Positions 35,145-46,590 are shown, numbered from the stretch's first letter. The stretch is DNA of 64,000 nucleotides from Rapana venosa (GCA_028751875.1 CM054144.1:19212866-19276865), one strand, 5' to 3'. Made by a program: numbers and translations. The notes: generated by a model from the sequence alone, not told the origin.

Positions 35145-36605
35145 TTTGTCCCGTTTGAGACAGGCCGAACACAGAGCAGACATTGTCAAACTAGCTCAAC
35201 CACTCCTACCTTTCCTAAACAAGATTATGGAACTAACTTTTACTTTACATCGTTTTGATCAGTTGCACTGCAATAGTGGTGCCAATTTGGAAGAAGAAGG
35301 GCAGCAAGAGAGACTGCAGCACCTACAGAGGAATTTCACTTCTCAGCCATGTAGGGAAAATGTATGCAAAGATTCTGGAACAGCGCACAAGAGCCAAAGC
35401 AGAACACCTACTGAGCATGCCCAGTTTGGCTTTCGGAAAGGAAGAGGGTGCACAGATGCCATTTTCGCACTCCGACAGCTGTGTGAAAGAGCCATCGAAT
35501 ACAACCAAGACCTGCATACAGTATTCGTTGATAAAGAAAAAGCTTTCGACCGAGTCAACAGAGACATACTCTGGAAGATCCTGGAGCAGTACGACGTGAA
35601 GGGGCAGTTGCTTGATAACATCAGAGCAATCTATGCCAACAGTATGAGCGCAGTCCGAACAGCCAGTGGAACATCCGACTGGTTCCCGGTTACATCAGGG
35701 GTCAGGCAAGGCTGCGTACTCTCTCCCCTTCTCTTCGTGATCTACATGGACCAGATTACAAAGGAAGCCAACCCAGATCTTGAGGCCCTGAACGAACTAT
35801 TATTTGCTGACGACCAGTCCTTGATGAATCAGAACAAAGTAGCTCTTCAAGAACACACAGACCAACTCAACACAAGCTGCGAGAGGTATGACATGAAGAT
35901 CAGTATCACCAAAACAGAAGCTATGTCTGTCATCAGAAATCCAGGAAAGCTGGACACTAACATCAACGGCACCCAGCTGAAACAGACCAAAGAAATTAAA
36001 TACCTTGGCAGCCTCTTCACTGAAGATGGAAAATTGAACAGAGATATAGAAACAAGATGCCAGAAAGCGAACGCAGTCAGTTACCAACTCGCCCCCCTTC
36101 TAAAACATTCCAGTATCCCAATGAGCACCAAAGTAAAACTTATCAACGCCATCTTCGTTCCAACACTCACATACCAGTGTCAGACATGGGCCCTAACAAA
36201 AGCCTTAGAGAGAAAATTGGTCACATGTGAAATGCGCTGCCTGAGAAAAGCTGTCAACAAGACCAGACGCGACAAGATCAAGAATGAGGTGATCAGAGAC
36301 ATGGTCGGACTAACACCAATTCTCCACCATATCGAACAACAAAGGATCAGGTGGTTTGGTCACCTCACTAGAATGCCGCCCAACCAACCATCTCTACGGG
36401 CATACACCACCAAACACAATGGCTGGAAAGCCAGAGGTAGACCAAGGAGACAATGGAGCGACTCCGTGGCTGACACCCTGCGAGCCCATGACCTGTCACT
36501 ACATCAAGCCTCCCGCCTTGCTGTATGCAGACGTCTGTGTCTCCCCGCGACGCCGAAAGGCACCAGCGGCAGATGAAAGAAAGAAAGAAGAAGCACTGTA
36601 CTTAT
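35145..36605 (+). mobile_element. non-LTR retrotransposon fragment, RT domain, frameshifted
   Basis: A long plus-strand frame (open from 35065 to 36576) encodes most of a LINE reverse transcriptase. Its 5' part is inferred from weaker similarity. Visible motifs are GFRKGRGCTDAIFAL (fingers), VDKEKAFDRVNRDILW (first catalytic Asp), SGVRQGCVLSPLLF, the catalytic LLFADDQ at about 35797-35817, KYLGSLFTEDGK, and the C-terminal IRWFGHLTRMP and RGRPRRQW blocks. The endonuclease is missing. Between about 35240 and 35405 the conserved sequence (PIWKKKG, CSTYRGISLL) lies in a different frame, so two compensating frameshifts break the gene while leaving one long apparent frame. The methionine at 35065 lies in flanking AT-rich sequence and is not a true start. 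The 3' end has a short GAAA-type tail. The family differs from the elements at 10890 and 60285. Inactive. Confidence 0.9.
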
Positions 36606-36609
36606 CTTT

Positions 36610-37045
36610 GTATTTGTAATATATTTGTATTTGTGTACCGTTTTCAGTCTCGGCAGATTTCTCTGCATGAAATCCAGGCTGCTCTATATGGGGAGAGCGC
36701 GTTGCCACAAGAACAATGCCAGCCATTTCGTCACTTTTCCTGACCGCAGGTGTATTTGTTTCCCCGTCAGAGTGGCGTTTTCTCTATAAAAAAAGAAAGT
36801 TTGCGAGGGGCAACTCCCTTGATGCGGTGGGTTCTATTACGTGCGCAAATGCGTGTGGCACACAGAGACGTCAGTTTATTGTCTCATCCGAAAGACTAGC
36901 GCCAAGACCATCACTCTCTCATGGTCTAGTGGATGGGGGACAAGTTCCGGGCACAAACTGGATCGAACCCGGAGGAAGATCAAACCTGGACATGTTGCGT
37001 TCTAGGAATGTGTGTAACCGCTATTTCACCCACCCACTTTACTGT
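36610..37045 (-). mobile_element. tRNA-derived SINE, family B, copy 2
   Basis: Minus-strand head with a perfect B box (GGGTTCGATCC, near 36961-36973), then the central block TCTTTCGGATGAGACAATAA (around 36876-36895) and ACGTAATAGAACCCACCGCA. The 3' part is GGAGAGCAGCCTGGATTTCA with an AAATACAAATA-type tail at about 36610-36640. It directly abuts the 3' end of the LINE at 35145. This copy is better preserved than that at 225. Confidence 0.85.
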
Positions 37046-37320
37046 GTTACAGTTTCTTGGTAAAGACCCAACTCCATACAAACCCATCGTTTCTAAAAAC
37101 CTTCCTGGTCAATTGCAATGGTGACAACTTTCCTGTAGCCTAAGGGGGGGAGGGGAAAGATAAACGGTCTGCTCTCAGAACGGCGTTGACCTTGTCTGGG
37201 TATGGTTCTGAAATACCGGGATAAAGACTGTGCATTCTCTGGAACCAGAGGCAGCGGTTCTTTAGGGCCGGCAGTCTTGCACTCCTCTAGTGGGGTCGAT
37301 AATAAACAGCTCCCTTTTCC
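37046..37320. other. non-coding spacer
   Basis: Mixed sequence between the SINE and the satellite. No gene seen. Confidence 0.5.
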
Positions 37321-38112
37321 TTTTTTCCTTGTTGCTTTCCTTTCCTGTCCTTTCCTGACCTTTCCTGTCCTTTCCTGTCCTTTCCTGTCCTGTCCTTTCC
37401 TGTCCTGTCCTGTCCTGTCCTGTCCTGTCCTGTCCTGTCCTTTCCTTTCCTGTCCTTTCCTGTCCTTTCCTGTCCTGTCCTGTCCTGTCCTGTCCTTTCC
37501 TGTCCTGTCCTGTCCTTTCCTGTCCTGTCCTGTCCTTTCCTGTCCTGTCCTTTCCTGTCCTGTCCTGTCCTGTCCTGTCCTGTCCTGTCCAGTCCTGTCC
37601 TTTCCTGTCCCGACCTTTCCTGTCCTTTCCTTTCCTGTCCTTTCCTGTCCTGTCCTGTCCTTTCCTTTCCTGTCCTGTCCTGTCCTGTCCTGTCCTGTCC
37701 TGTCCTGTCCTTTCCTGTCCTGTCCTGTCCTGTCCTTTCCTGTCCTGTCCTGTCCTGTCCTGTCCTGTCCTGTCCTGTCCTTTCCTTTCCTGTCCTTTCC
37801 TGTCCTGTCCTTTCCTGTTCTGTCCTGTCCTGTCCTGTCCTGTCCTGTCCTTTCCTGTCCTGTCCTTTCCTGTCCTGTTCTGTCCTGTCCTGTCCTGTCC
37901 TGTCCTTTCCTGTCCTTTCCTGTCCTGTCCTGTCCTTTCCTGTCCTGTCCTGTCCTGTCCTTTCCTTTCCTTTCCTGTCCTTTCCTGTCCTGTTCTGTCC
38001 TGTCCTGTCCTGTCCTGTCCTGTCCTTTCCTTTCCTGTCCTTTCCTGTCCTGTCCTTTCCTGTCCTGTCCTGTCCTGTCCTTTCCTGTCCTTTGTCCTTT
38101 CCTGTCCTTTCC
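37321..38112. repeat. pentanucleotide satellite TGTCC/TTTCC
   Basis: About 790 bp, roughly 156 units of five bases. Nearly every unit is either TGTCC or TTTCC, with rare TGACC, CGACC, AGTCC and TGTTC. Open frames through it on both strands are a consequence of the unit. Confidence 0.97.
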
Positions 38113-38264
38113 CAGAGCGGCCAGAGCCGTGGCACTAGGCCTCAGGCTGGGTGAGCTAATTCTGCCACTCCCACACCTCTGTAATTAAATATGCTTGGAT
38201 GGAGGTGAGGATGTGGAGGGCTTGGGGTGGAATGCGGGGGTTTGGGGGGAGGGTGGGAAGGGTA

Positions 38265-38352
38265 GATGGAGAGAGAAGGAGGGCAGAGAGAGAGGGAGGG
38301 ATAGAGAGAGAGGGCGAAAGAGAGAGAGAGAGAGGGGGAGAGAGAGGGGAGG
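38265..38352. repeat. (GA)n/(GAGG)n microsatellite
   Basis: Purine-rich GA and GAGG units. Confidence 0.9.
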
Positions 38353-38555
38353 TTACCTTGATTGTATTCTTCCACACCAATAGAGGTTTAAGAATTTTAC
38401 AGCACAGATAATGTAGTCATGTGTTTAAAATATAGAAGCTCGAAAATCAAAAGAGTAAATACACATCCGATATCTCTTGTTTGTTTACTATTATTGAGTA
38501 GACCAACCACGTAAACAGACTAACTGTTTCAGTTCTTTAGCGAGAGCTCCGAGAT

Positions 38556-38765
38556 TAACCAATGGAAATACTTTATCGACTACTAATAATGACCAATCGA
38601 AATACTTTATCGATTACTAATAATGACCAATTGTAATTCTTTATCGATTACTAAGAATGACCAATGGTAATACTTTATCGATTACTAATAATGACCAATG
38701 GTAATACTTTATCCATTACTAATAATGACCAATGGTAATACTTTATCCATTACTAATAACGATAA
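38556..38765. repeat. 34-bp minisatellite, about six copies
   Basis: Units GACCAATGGTAATACTTTAT plus CGATTACTAATAAT repeat every 34 bp with a few substitutions per copy. There are no spacers. It is unrelated in sequence to the 34-bp array at 10371. Confidence 0.93.
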
Positions 38766-39009
38766 CCAAGGAGATTTCCTAAGCGCTTTGCTTCCCATTT
38801 ATATGGGTAGCACAAACTGATTCAGAATATAACCCAAACCAAAGCAAACACAAAAAGTCTACATCGATACGTTCAAATACATAACAGATCAATACCACAC
38901 ATACTTATACAACACTGACACAAACAAAATTCTATTTAAGTAGTGTGCGTAAACAAAAATAATACCGGCCATTTAGGTAACTGCTTTCCGACTGGGGGAT
39001 GGTGTTTAA
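38766..39009. other. AT-rich non-coding spacer
   Basis: No gene or element recognised. Confidence 0.5.
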
Positions 39010-39652
39010 ACGCGAAATTTTTGTACCTGCATTAAAAAATATCTATGTCATCCGATCTTACCAGCACGAAACGGCCTACTGTTCTGAAAAAGCTACACTG
39101 GTTTTAATGCGTATGCGTGTGTTCATATATGGTACTTCGGTTTATAGTCTCAACAGAAGGACTTAATTTTTATTTTTATTTTATTTTATTCTTTTAAAGC
39201 GAAGATAATGGAATAAGCACTTATGTGCTTTTTTACATCCAGTCCGCGTGTGTACGCGGTTTTGTCATTCTGTCGTCTGTTTCTACCGGCACACAATGGC
39301 CTACTCTTACGAAAAGCGGAACAGGATTTAACGTGTGCACAAGATGTTATGCGTGCGTTCGCACACGGGGCCTCGGTTTATAGTCTCATCCGAAGGACTT
39401 TTGGGGAGAGTAGAGTCTGCACTGATGTTAACTCCAGGGGAAAATATCCCCTTGAAGGGGAATTGAACCCAGATCGTCAGATTGCGAACGCAATGTTCTA
39501 ACCACTAGGCTATCCCGTCCGGGGCAGTGCAGTTGATACTGATGTTGATTCCAAGGAAAAAAATCCTCTTGAACGGCTGCTTTGGTTGTGGCTCAAACCC
39601 TGGTCCTTATATCGCCTCCTCAACGCTCTAACCACCAGGATATCCCGCCTTC
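39010..39652 (-). mobile_element. SINE family A, copy 4 (outer, interrupted)
   Basis: The 3' part of the SINE lies at about 39010-39164 (AACGGCCTACTGTTCTGAAA, TTTATAGTCTCAACAGAAGG). The 5' part with its head resumes at 39521-39652 (ACTGATGTTGATTCCAAGG, CTCTAACCACCAGGATATCC). A second family A copy sits between them. The B box is decayed (TCAAACCCTGGTC on the plus strand). It is more diverged than the inner copy, consistent with greater age. Confidence 0.8.
39165..39520 (-). mobile_element. SINE family A, copy 5 (inner, full length)
   Basis: Complete minus-strand copy: A-rich tail at left, body with CGAAGATAATGGAATAAGCA and CTACTCTTACGAAAAGCGGA, and head at right with a B box (GGGTTCAATTCC reversed, 39459-39470). 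It is inserted in the same orientation into the older copy at 39010-39652. No clear target-site duplication is visible. Confidence 0.88.
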
Positions 39653-39677
39653 CCAATACAACTTAAAGCTGGAGATG

Positions 39678-39688
39678 AGAGAGAGATG

Positions 39689-39728
<40 letters not shown>

Positions 39729-39756
39729 GAGAGAGAGAGAGAGAGGAGAGAGAGTA
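39678..39756. repeat. (GA)n microsatellite
   Basis: GA array with GAGG interruptions. Confidence 0.93.
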
Positions 39757-39879
39757 ATGTAGTCATTTAAAAATAAAGAAAGCAAACCGAACTGGATGGA
39801 CATTGAAAAAAAAAAGACAAAAGATGGATTTAAACGACGCTACTTACCAATTTTCAGATTGTCATAGACATAGAACTAG

Positions 39880-40395
39880 TGCAGAATGTCTGTTGGAGCA
39901 TGTGGAGAGAGGAAGTGGTCAGAAAATGATTAGTTCTTTAACTGCCATTGCATTGTCTTGTATCTCTCTGCTTGTGGAGACAAGAACTGGTTAGAAAATA
40001 GTTCATTCAGCTGTATCTCTTTCTCTCTATGTGGAGAATGGAACTGGTCAAAAAGTAATTAGTTCTTTAACTGTCATTCCATCTGTGTCTCTTTCTCTCT
40101 TTGTGGAGAAAGCAACTGGTCAGAAAATGAGGCCTTTAACTGTCATTAGTCCTTGCCATCATCTAGCGGGAAGCGAAGTCAAGGGTGGCCCTGGGCAGGG
40201 GATATGATAGCCTGACACGTGTAATGAATGGGTGATCTGCATCCAGATTTCAGATTGAGATGAACAGCGTCGTTTGTCTTGCTGCTTGGGTCAAAGGCCA
40301 CTCTGCCTCATCTGTTCCCTATAGTCAGGATGTGGCTGGTTATTTGCTTTCTTCCCACTCACCTGTCTCTATTAGGACCCCACTCTGTTTTCATG
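39880..40395. repeat. TC-linked dispersed repeat, copy with internal triplication
   Basis: Three tandem subrepeats of about 100 bp carry GTGGAGA...AACTGGTCA and TTAGTTCTTTAACTGTCATT. They are followed by CAGCGTCGTTTGTCTTGCTG (40264) and TTCTTCCCACTCACCTGTCTC, matching the block order of the copies at 5270 and 8740. Confidence 0.5.
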
Positions 40396-40397
40396 TT

Positions 40398-40599
40398 TTT
40401 AAAAAATTCTTTTATATCGAGGATAATGGAATAAGCACTTATGTGCTTTTTTACATCCAGTCCCCGTGTGTATGTGCATTTGTGAATTCTGTCATCTGTT
40501 CCCACCGGCACACAATGGCCTACTCTTACGAAAAGCGGAACAGGATTTAACGTGTCGCAAAAGTCTGCTGCGGTTTTATAGTCTCATGTATTTTTTTTG
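40398..40599 (-). mobile_element. SINE family A, copy 6, cut by assembly gap
   Basis: Closely matches 39185-39400 (GAGGATAATGGAATAAGCAC, GGCCTACTCTTACGAAAAGC). Over its last 50 bp before the Ns it becomes scrambled (ACGTGTCGCAAAAGTCTGCT), losing bases relative to the family. The head would lie in the gap. Confidence 0.8.
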
Positions 40600-41099
40600 N
40601 NNNNNNNNNNNNNNNNNNNNNNNNNNNNNNNNNNNNNNNNNNNNNNNNNNNNNNNNNNNNNNNNNNNNNNNNNNNNNNNNNNNNNNNNNNNNNNNNNNNN
40701 NNNNNNNNNNNNNNNNNNNNNNNNNNNNNNNNNNNNNNNNNNNNNNNNNNNNNNNNNNNNNNNNNNNNNNNNNNNNNNNNNNNNNNNNNNNNNNNNNNNN
40801 NNNNNNNNNNNNNNNNNNNNNNNNNNNNNNNNNNNNNNNNNNNNNNNNNNNNNNNNNNNNNNNNNNNNNNNNNNNNNNNNNNNNNNNNNNNNNNNNNNNN
40901 NNNNNNNNNNNNNNNNNNNNNNNNNNNNNNNNNNNNNNNNNNNNNNNNNNNNNNNNNNNNNNNNNNNNNNNNNNNNNNNNNNNNNNNNNNNNNNNNNNNN
41001 NNNNNNNNNNNNNNNNNNNNNNNNNNNNNNNNNNNNNNNNNNNNNNNNNNNNNNNNNNNNNNNNNNNNNNNNNNNNNNNNNNNNNNNNNNNNNNNNNNN
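40600..41099. other. assembly gap, 500 N
   Basis: Exactly 500 undetermined bases, probably a placeholder length. Nothing can be said about content. Confidence 0.99.
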
Positions 41100-42050
41100 A
41101 TTTCTGCAAAAAAATATCCCAGGGGTGTTTGATTTAGACACAAGGGGTAAAATTAAAGGGGCTTCAAATTTCGAAATGTTGTTTGAGTTTATTTGGATAA
41201 AATTTGGCGGTTTAAAGGGAGTTACAAAAAAACCCATTTATATGAGTGTTTCGCCAACGTTAAATAGACTGTAGATGGAAAATTTGGAAAGTCACATTCA
41301 ATCAGAAATAGATAATTTGATATATACAAATCTACAGCTCTACTCATGACTGTGTAAAGAGGTATGTTTTCCTAAGTTTGGATAAACATTCAAGAGCAAT
41401 TGCCAAACAAAACTTGGGTTTTGGTATTTCTGAAATTAAGAAGCATGCATATATCGCTTTAGACGTATATTAAGTGCACTGGTATGTAATAATTATAATA
41501 TATGGAATTTATATAGCACTGAATCTTTTAAAATAAAAAAAATCGAAGCGGTTGCACTCAAATCTTACACGCATGCAATTTTCCTCAATATAATATTTCA
41601 AATGTGCACCCCACAACACACACCACACACACACACACCAACACACTTTGGGGTCCATTGTGTAAAGAATAGAGACAAGATGGGTTCACATTTGTTTTGA
41701 AGTGTAACACCCTCTCTGGGTCTCTAGTGAAATATTAATATTAAAAAAATATACCTAACCAAGCATATTTGGTCTATGTTATCGATGACATCTGAAAGTG
41801 AAAATATTTTTTCGTAACTAAGCAATTAACTAATTCAAAGCTTTCCAACTGCGACAAAAAGCAAGGGTCTTGACTTCTTTAAATATCGTATAGGGTAGGA
41901 CATGTCATGATTCTTTTCCCTAGTGCTGCTTTCGTATTTAATTTATCACGTGTTGCTTCTCTGTTCATAAACGGCTGTGGCCTTAAGTGAATAAGAACAT
42001 CTTAAGTCTGAACTTCTCTCCCTCTCTCATTCCCTCCATCCCTTTCCCAC
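41100..42050. other. AT-rich non-coding stretch after the gap
   Basis: The first 150 bp already show short homopolymer runs. The remainder looks normal and holds no recognised gene; a short AC stretch occurs near 41620. Confidence 0.5.
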
Positions 42051-42054
42051 CCTC

Positions 42055-42197
42055 TCTCTCAACACACACACACACGCACCCCGCAAAACACACACGCACC
42101 ACGCCCAAACTCTCTTTCACCCCACACAAGCCACACACTGTCTAACACGCACCCCAGACTTCTCTCTTCCTCACATGAACGCGCGCTCTCTTCTCTC

Positions 42198-42230
<33 letters not shown>

Positions 42231-42300
42231 TCCTCTCTCTCTCCCACACCACACACACAAACACACACACACAAACACACCCAAACACATCATGTCTAAT
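42055..42300. repeat. AC and TC microsatellite cluster
   Basis: AC-rich segments flank a (TC)n block (42190-42245). Confidence 0.85.
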
Positions 42301-42388
42301 ATCACGTTTTGTGAAAAGACTTAAATTAAAGAAGAAGAAAAAGAAGAACAAACACATCATGTGTCTGTCTCTCTTAAACAAAGCACAC

Positions 42389-42492
<104 letters not shown>

Positions 42493-43779
42493 CTGCGAGG
42501 CAGATCATTTTGATTTTATCAGTAAATAACTATGGATAAGACAACAGTAGTGTTTTTTAGAATGGGTGGGCATTTATCAGTAGGGGAACAATGGTTTATG
42601 GATATGCTGAAGTAAAAAAAAAATCTTAAAGTTTGAATATTTAGGAATGATATTTTCAAGAAAGCTAAGTCTAAATTTTTGATGGAGGAACTTTTTAAGG
42701 AAGGGGTTTAAAAATTTTTAATTTGTAAACCCTAAAAAAATTTAAACGAAAGCTAAACCGTGAGGGGCCCCCTTTTTTTGGAATTTTTTTTTGGACAATA
42801 AAACCATTTTGGGTTTTAATAAGTTCAAAATATATGATTATATTTTAACTTTCCCCAAATAAAGAAAAAGGGTTCCCACCCCATTTGGGCCCTTAAACCC
42901 GTTTTTTTGAATGTGCCAATAAATTAAAATCAAACTTTGTTACTCTACGGAAAAAAGGAAAAGGAAAATTAAAACCAAAACCAAGTGAAAATTTTAAAAA
43001 ATTTTGGGTTTTAAAGCTATTAAACCCCCCCAAAAAACCCCACACTTTATGTAAACGTCTGCGAAAAATGTTTAAAAGGGGACCAAGGGAAAAATTGGGT
43101 AAAAAACTGGGCCAAAATTTTCTTTTAAAAGATTTGTCAAAAATTTTTGGGGGGAATTTTGGGGGAAAATTGGGTTAAGGAAAGGGCTAAAAAGGTTTTT
43201 TTTTTTTTTAAAGGGGGGGGAATTTTTTTTGGGAAAAAATTGGGAATTTTTGGGGGGGGAAAAAAATATAGTTGGTTTTTTTTAAAATTTATTTTAAAGG
43301 TTTTTTTAATATAAATGAAAAATTGGAATTTTTTGGGTAATTAAAAAAGGGGTAATGAAAAAAAAGTTTAAAAGGTTCCACGCAAGGCCCTTTGTAATTT
43401 TGGGTCATAAAAATTGATGATGAATCTTTTTTTTCCCTTTTTAATGAAAACCCCAAAACCCGTACTTTAAAAATTTTTTTTCCTTTAAGGGTCTAAAAAC
43501 CCAACGGGAAAAAGTAAAAAGATTGTTTTTTTTTTCTATTTCTGTCTAAAAACAACAGCAATTAAACAACCCCATTTCAGCCCCGATTATATGAATTTTG
43601 TAAGGAAATATTCTTTAAAAGGGAGAAATGAAATTATAAAGTAAGCTTTTTAAAAAAAAAGTTGATACCACTTTTTTGAATGGTTTGTCGTTTTTAAAAA
43701 AGTTTTTGCTTTTTGGGTTGTTCTTAATTTTTTTTTTTTTCATGAAAAGGTGTTTTGGGTAATTGTATAGACACCAATT

Positions 43780-46590
43780 TTATCATCCCGCGTGTTATAG
43801 GGGGGTGGAAACTTTTCTTTTTGCCAAACTTAATTTAAAAGTGAAACCGTTTAGACTGTCAAACCTGTCCCCAGACTTTTTTAAACCCTCCGCCTGAGGG
43901 GCAAAAACCCCCTTTAACATAACTATGTACAGGCATACCCCCCCTACATCAGACTGCAAAAGATGAAGCTCCCTAGAAGAAAATTTTAATTTACCACACA
44001 AAGGGTTTTGGAAAACAAACACCCCAAAAAAGACACCCCGTTGGGGCCAAGGCGACTGGAAAAAGCCAAAAGGGGGAGAAAATCATTTGGGAAAAACTGG
44101 GAGGGCGTTTTTTTGGGCCCCCATTGAAAAAAACCAACAAAAGAAAAGGGCTTGAGAAATCCTGGAGTTTGCCAAAACAACCAAACCCCCACTAGTGAAT
44201 TTCACTTTGGCCCACACAAAAATCCAAAAAATGGAAAATGGCAATTTTGCCCCCCAAAAAAAAGAAAAACCACAACCAAAATAGATTACATCATGGGGAA
44301 AAGCGGTTTCAGTCAAGGGGTTAACATCCGGGACAGAACGAAGTTTTTCCCGGAGCAGACATAGGGGGTGATCATGATCTTGTGAGATGAAATTTCCCAC
44401 TACTTAAAGAAAAAATCCAAAAAGCGGAACAACTCGGATCAAAAATTTTACCTCGAGAAGCGAAGGGGCCCAGAGGGATTAGACCCTTTTTCAAGCAAGG
44501 GTAGGTGGGAAAGTTTTGCAGCACCTCCCCTGTGATAAAACTCGACATGAATACACTGACGAATTTGTTTTTAATAAAAGCGGTTTACTGAAAAAGCAAA
44601 TGAAAACCCTTTTTGGCAAACGCCGACCATCAAAAACCAAAGGGCACACCTAACATCCTACAAAATGCGACAAGCGTAGAGAGTTTTAAGAAAAAAAAAA
44701 TGAAACAAAGAAAAAAGCAAACAATAAGGGCAGCAACAAAAAAAACAGGAAAACCTTGGAAAGGAGGCAAAAAAAGAAAGGGTCGGTGAAAAGGCCAAGA
44801 CAATTTTAAGAGAAAATAAGAAAAGCTAGCAAAAAGCATATCCTTTGGGGAAAGACCTGACTAGCACGAAAAAAGAGAAAAAAGGGTTTAAAAAATCCAA
44901 GACAAAAATGGGAAGTGTCTCACTGACGGGCCAGGATATTCTGAACAGAAAGGACAAATACTTTCACCGACCTGTAAAAAATATAGAACCGCAGGGATCC
45001 AGAAAATCCCTTAATGTACCCGAAACAAAACCAGACAAATCACCCTTCCTCCGGGAAAAAGTGGAAAAAGGGATCCCAAACGCTTGGAAAAAAAGGGGAA
45101 TCAGGGAGGGGCGCAACATTTTCCCGCTGAGTTGGGCCAAGCTGGGGGGAAGCCATGAACCGCGCCCTACTAAGAAACGCAACAAAAATCGGCAGACAGG
45201 GGAAAAAAACCAACACCCTGGACGGCCAAATCCCCTAAACATCACCCCCCAAGGAAAAGGGAAAACTTCAAAAATGCCATAATTTCCCCCAAAATCAACC
45301 TCATTAAAGTCCCCCAAGCAAGGTCATGCCCGCCCGATAAAATTTAAAAGACTGAAAGCCAAAACAGAGACCATCATTTCTGAGGGAAAAAGCGGTTTCA
45401 GAGAGGGGGCAGCCAAAAAACAAATTTAAAACCCCAGAAACTATGTGGGCGGTAAAAATTTAACATCAAAAAACCTTTTCCACGGGATTTTTTCGATTTT
45501 TTAAAAGGGGATTGACAGGGGTGAGCAGCTTTTTGGGCAAAACCCATAATTTTTACACATTCAAGCAAACCTATCAAGTCATCAACAGGGTGTACAGCGA
45601 AGGGCCCCCAGTGCAAATGTACTACAACAACAACTTTGGGGGGGAAAAAAAAAGGGGGGTTTTGGGAAAACAGTTGGAGTAAGGCAGGGTGTCTACTCTC
45701 ACCCACTTTTCAACACTTCCTTGAGAGGGAAAAAAAGGCTGAGCACTGGAACATCATGAAGGACCCGTCAGCATTTGGGGGCAGAACGATCACAAACCTC
45801 CGCTTGCAGATGACATTTAAGGAAAAAGGTTTAAAAAAGAGCTGCCACCTAACAAAACCTTTGGGAAAAGGCCCCCAAAAAAACTAGGGCCCGGGAAATC
45901 AGTGCAGAGAAGCCCAAAACTGTGACAAATAACACCAACGGATTAGCACTGATACTGGTTAATGACCAGAAGTTTGGAAACATTCAAAGTTTCCCAGTAG
46001 GGGACCATTGAATCCGTCCGGGGATCCAACCCCAAGGAAGTATGCAGGACTGCACAGACAATAAAGCTTTGTAAAAACTAAACCCCATCTGGAGAGTAAA
46101 AAATATCCCTTATCTCCAAGATCAGATAATCCGCCCCCTTTTGCCCAATATCCATTTTCGGTATCCCTGTGAATCTTGGCCCTGACTGCTTTTTTGGAGA
46201 AAAGATTTACGGGCGGGGAGATAAGATGCTTTCGGAGCTCCTTGGCTTCCTAAAAAAGCCCCACTTAACCCAACGAAAGCGGCTAACAAACCAGAAAAAC
46301 CATTGGCCTATGGAACCTTCTAACGTTTGAAAAAAAAGCTTTAAATTTAAGTGGAGGGGTGTCACAAAGATCCGGGCTTTAAAAAGACTTTTGCAAGGCC
46401 TGCCCAAGGGAGGAAGAAAAAGAGGCAGCCCAAAGGGAAGAGGGGGGAGGATAAAAATCAGCGAAGGGGCAGGGCCTAAAATCAAAAAAACCCTTTAAAA
46501 AGGCAGAAAAAGGGGAGGGGAAAATGGGGGGAATGGTTGCTGGGGTTTTGGGGTCCCCCCACGGTCGTCAACAAAAAGGGGACAATAGAT
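43780..46590 (+). mobile_element. non-LTR retrotransposon with endonuclease and RT, base-corrupted
   Basis: Despite corruption, an APE-type LINE can be followed in shifting frames. The endonuclease part shows PPTSD (about 43944), FGPHKNPKN (44210), KIDYIM (44279) and GDHDL, the SDH-type catalytic motif, near 44370. The RT part shows GVRQG at about 45677, TITNLRLADD (the catalytic ADD near 45810), AEKPKTVTNNTNG (45910), LNPIWR..NI (46080), PCESWPL (46165) and KRGGRIKI (46436). The block order matches the C-terminal fragment at 10890, so both are one family. About 2.8 kb is represented, close to a full ORF2. Frames break every few tens of bases. Whether the genomic copy is intact cannot be judged from this sequence. 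The clade (RTE- or CR1-like) is unresolved. Confidence 0.7.

Noticed and set aside
37321..38112. Telomeric or centromeric repeat
   Set aside because: The unit is not TTAGGG-like and the array is short and internal; an ordinary satellite is the simpler reading.
37202..38188. Open frames of 280-330 codons on both strands with a Leu-Ser-Cys-Pro-Val pattern
   Set aside because: They follow directly from the five-base TGTCC/TTTCC unit; the flanks show no coding character.
38556..38765. Second regular 34-bp array resembling CRISPR
   Set aside because: No spacers; a plain minisatellite.
40600..41099. Long open frames across the gap on both strands
   Set aside because: They consist of N bases and carry no information.
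44845..45282. A 145-codon plus-strand frame that looks like a Lys-rich protein
   Set aside because: It lies in the corrupted LINE. Only fragments resemble the retrotransposon and the frame is not the true one.
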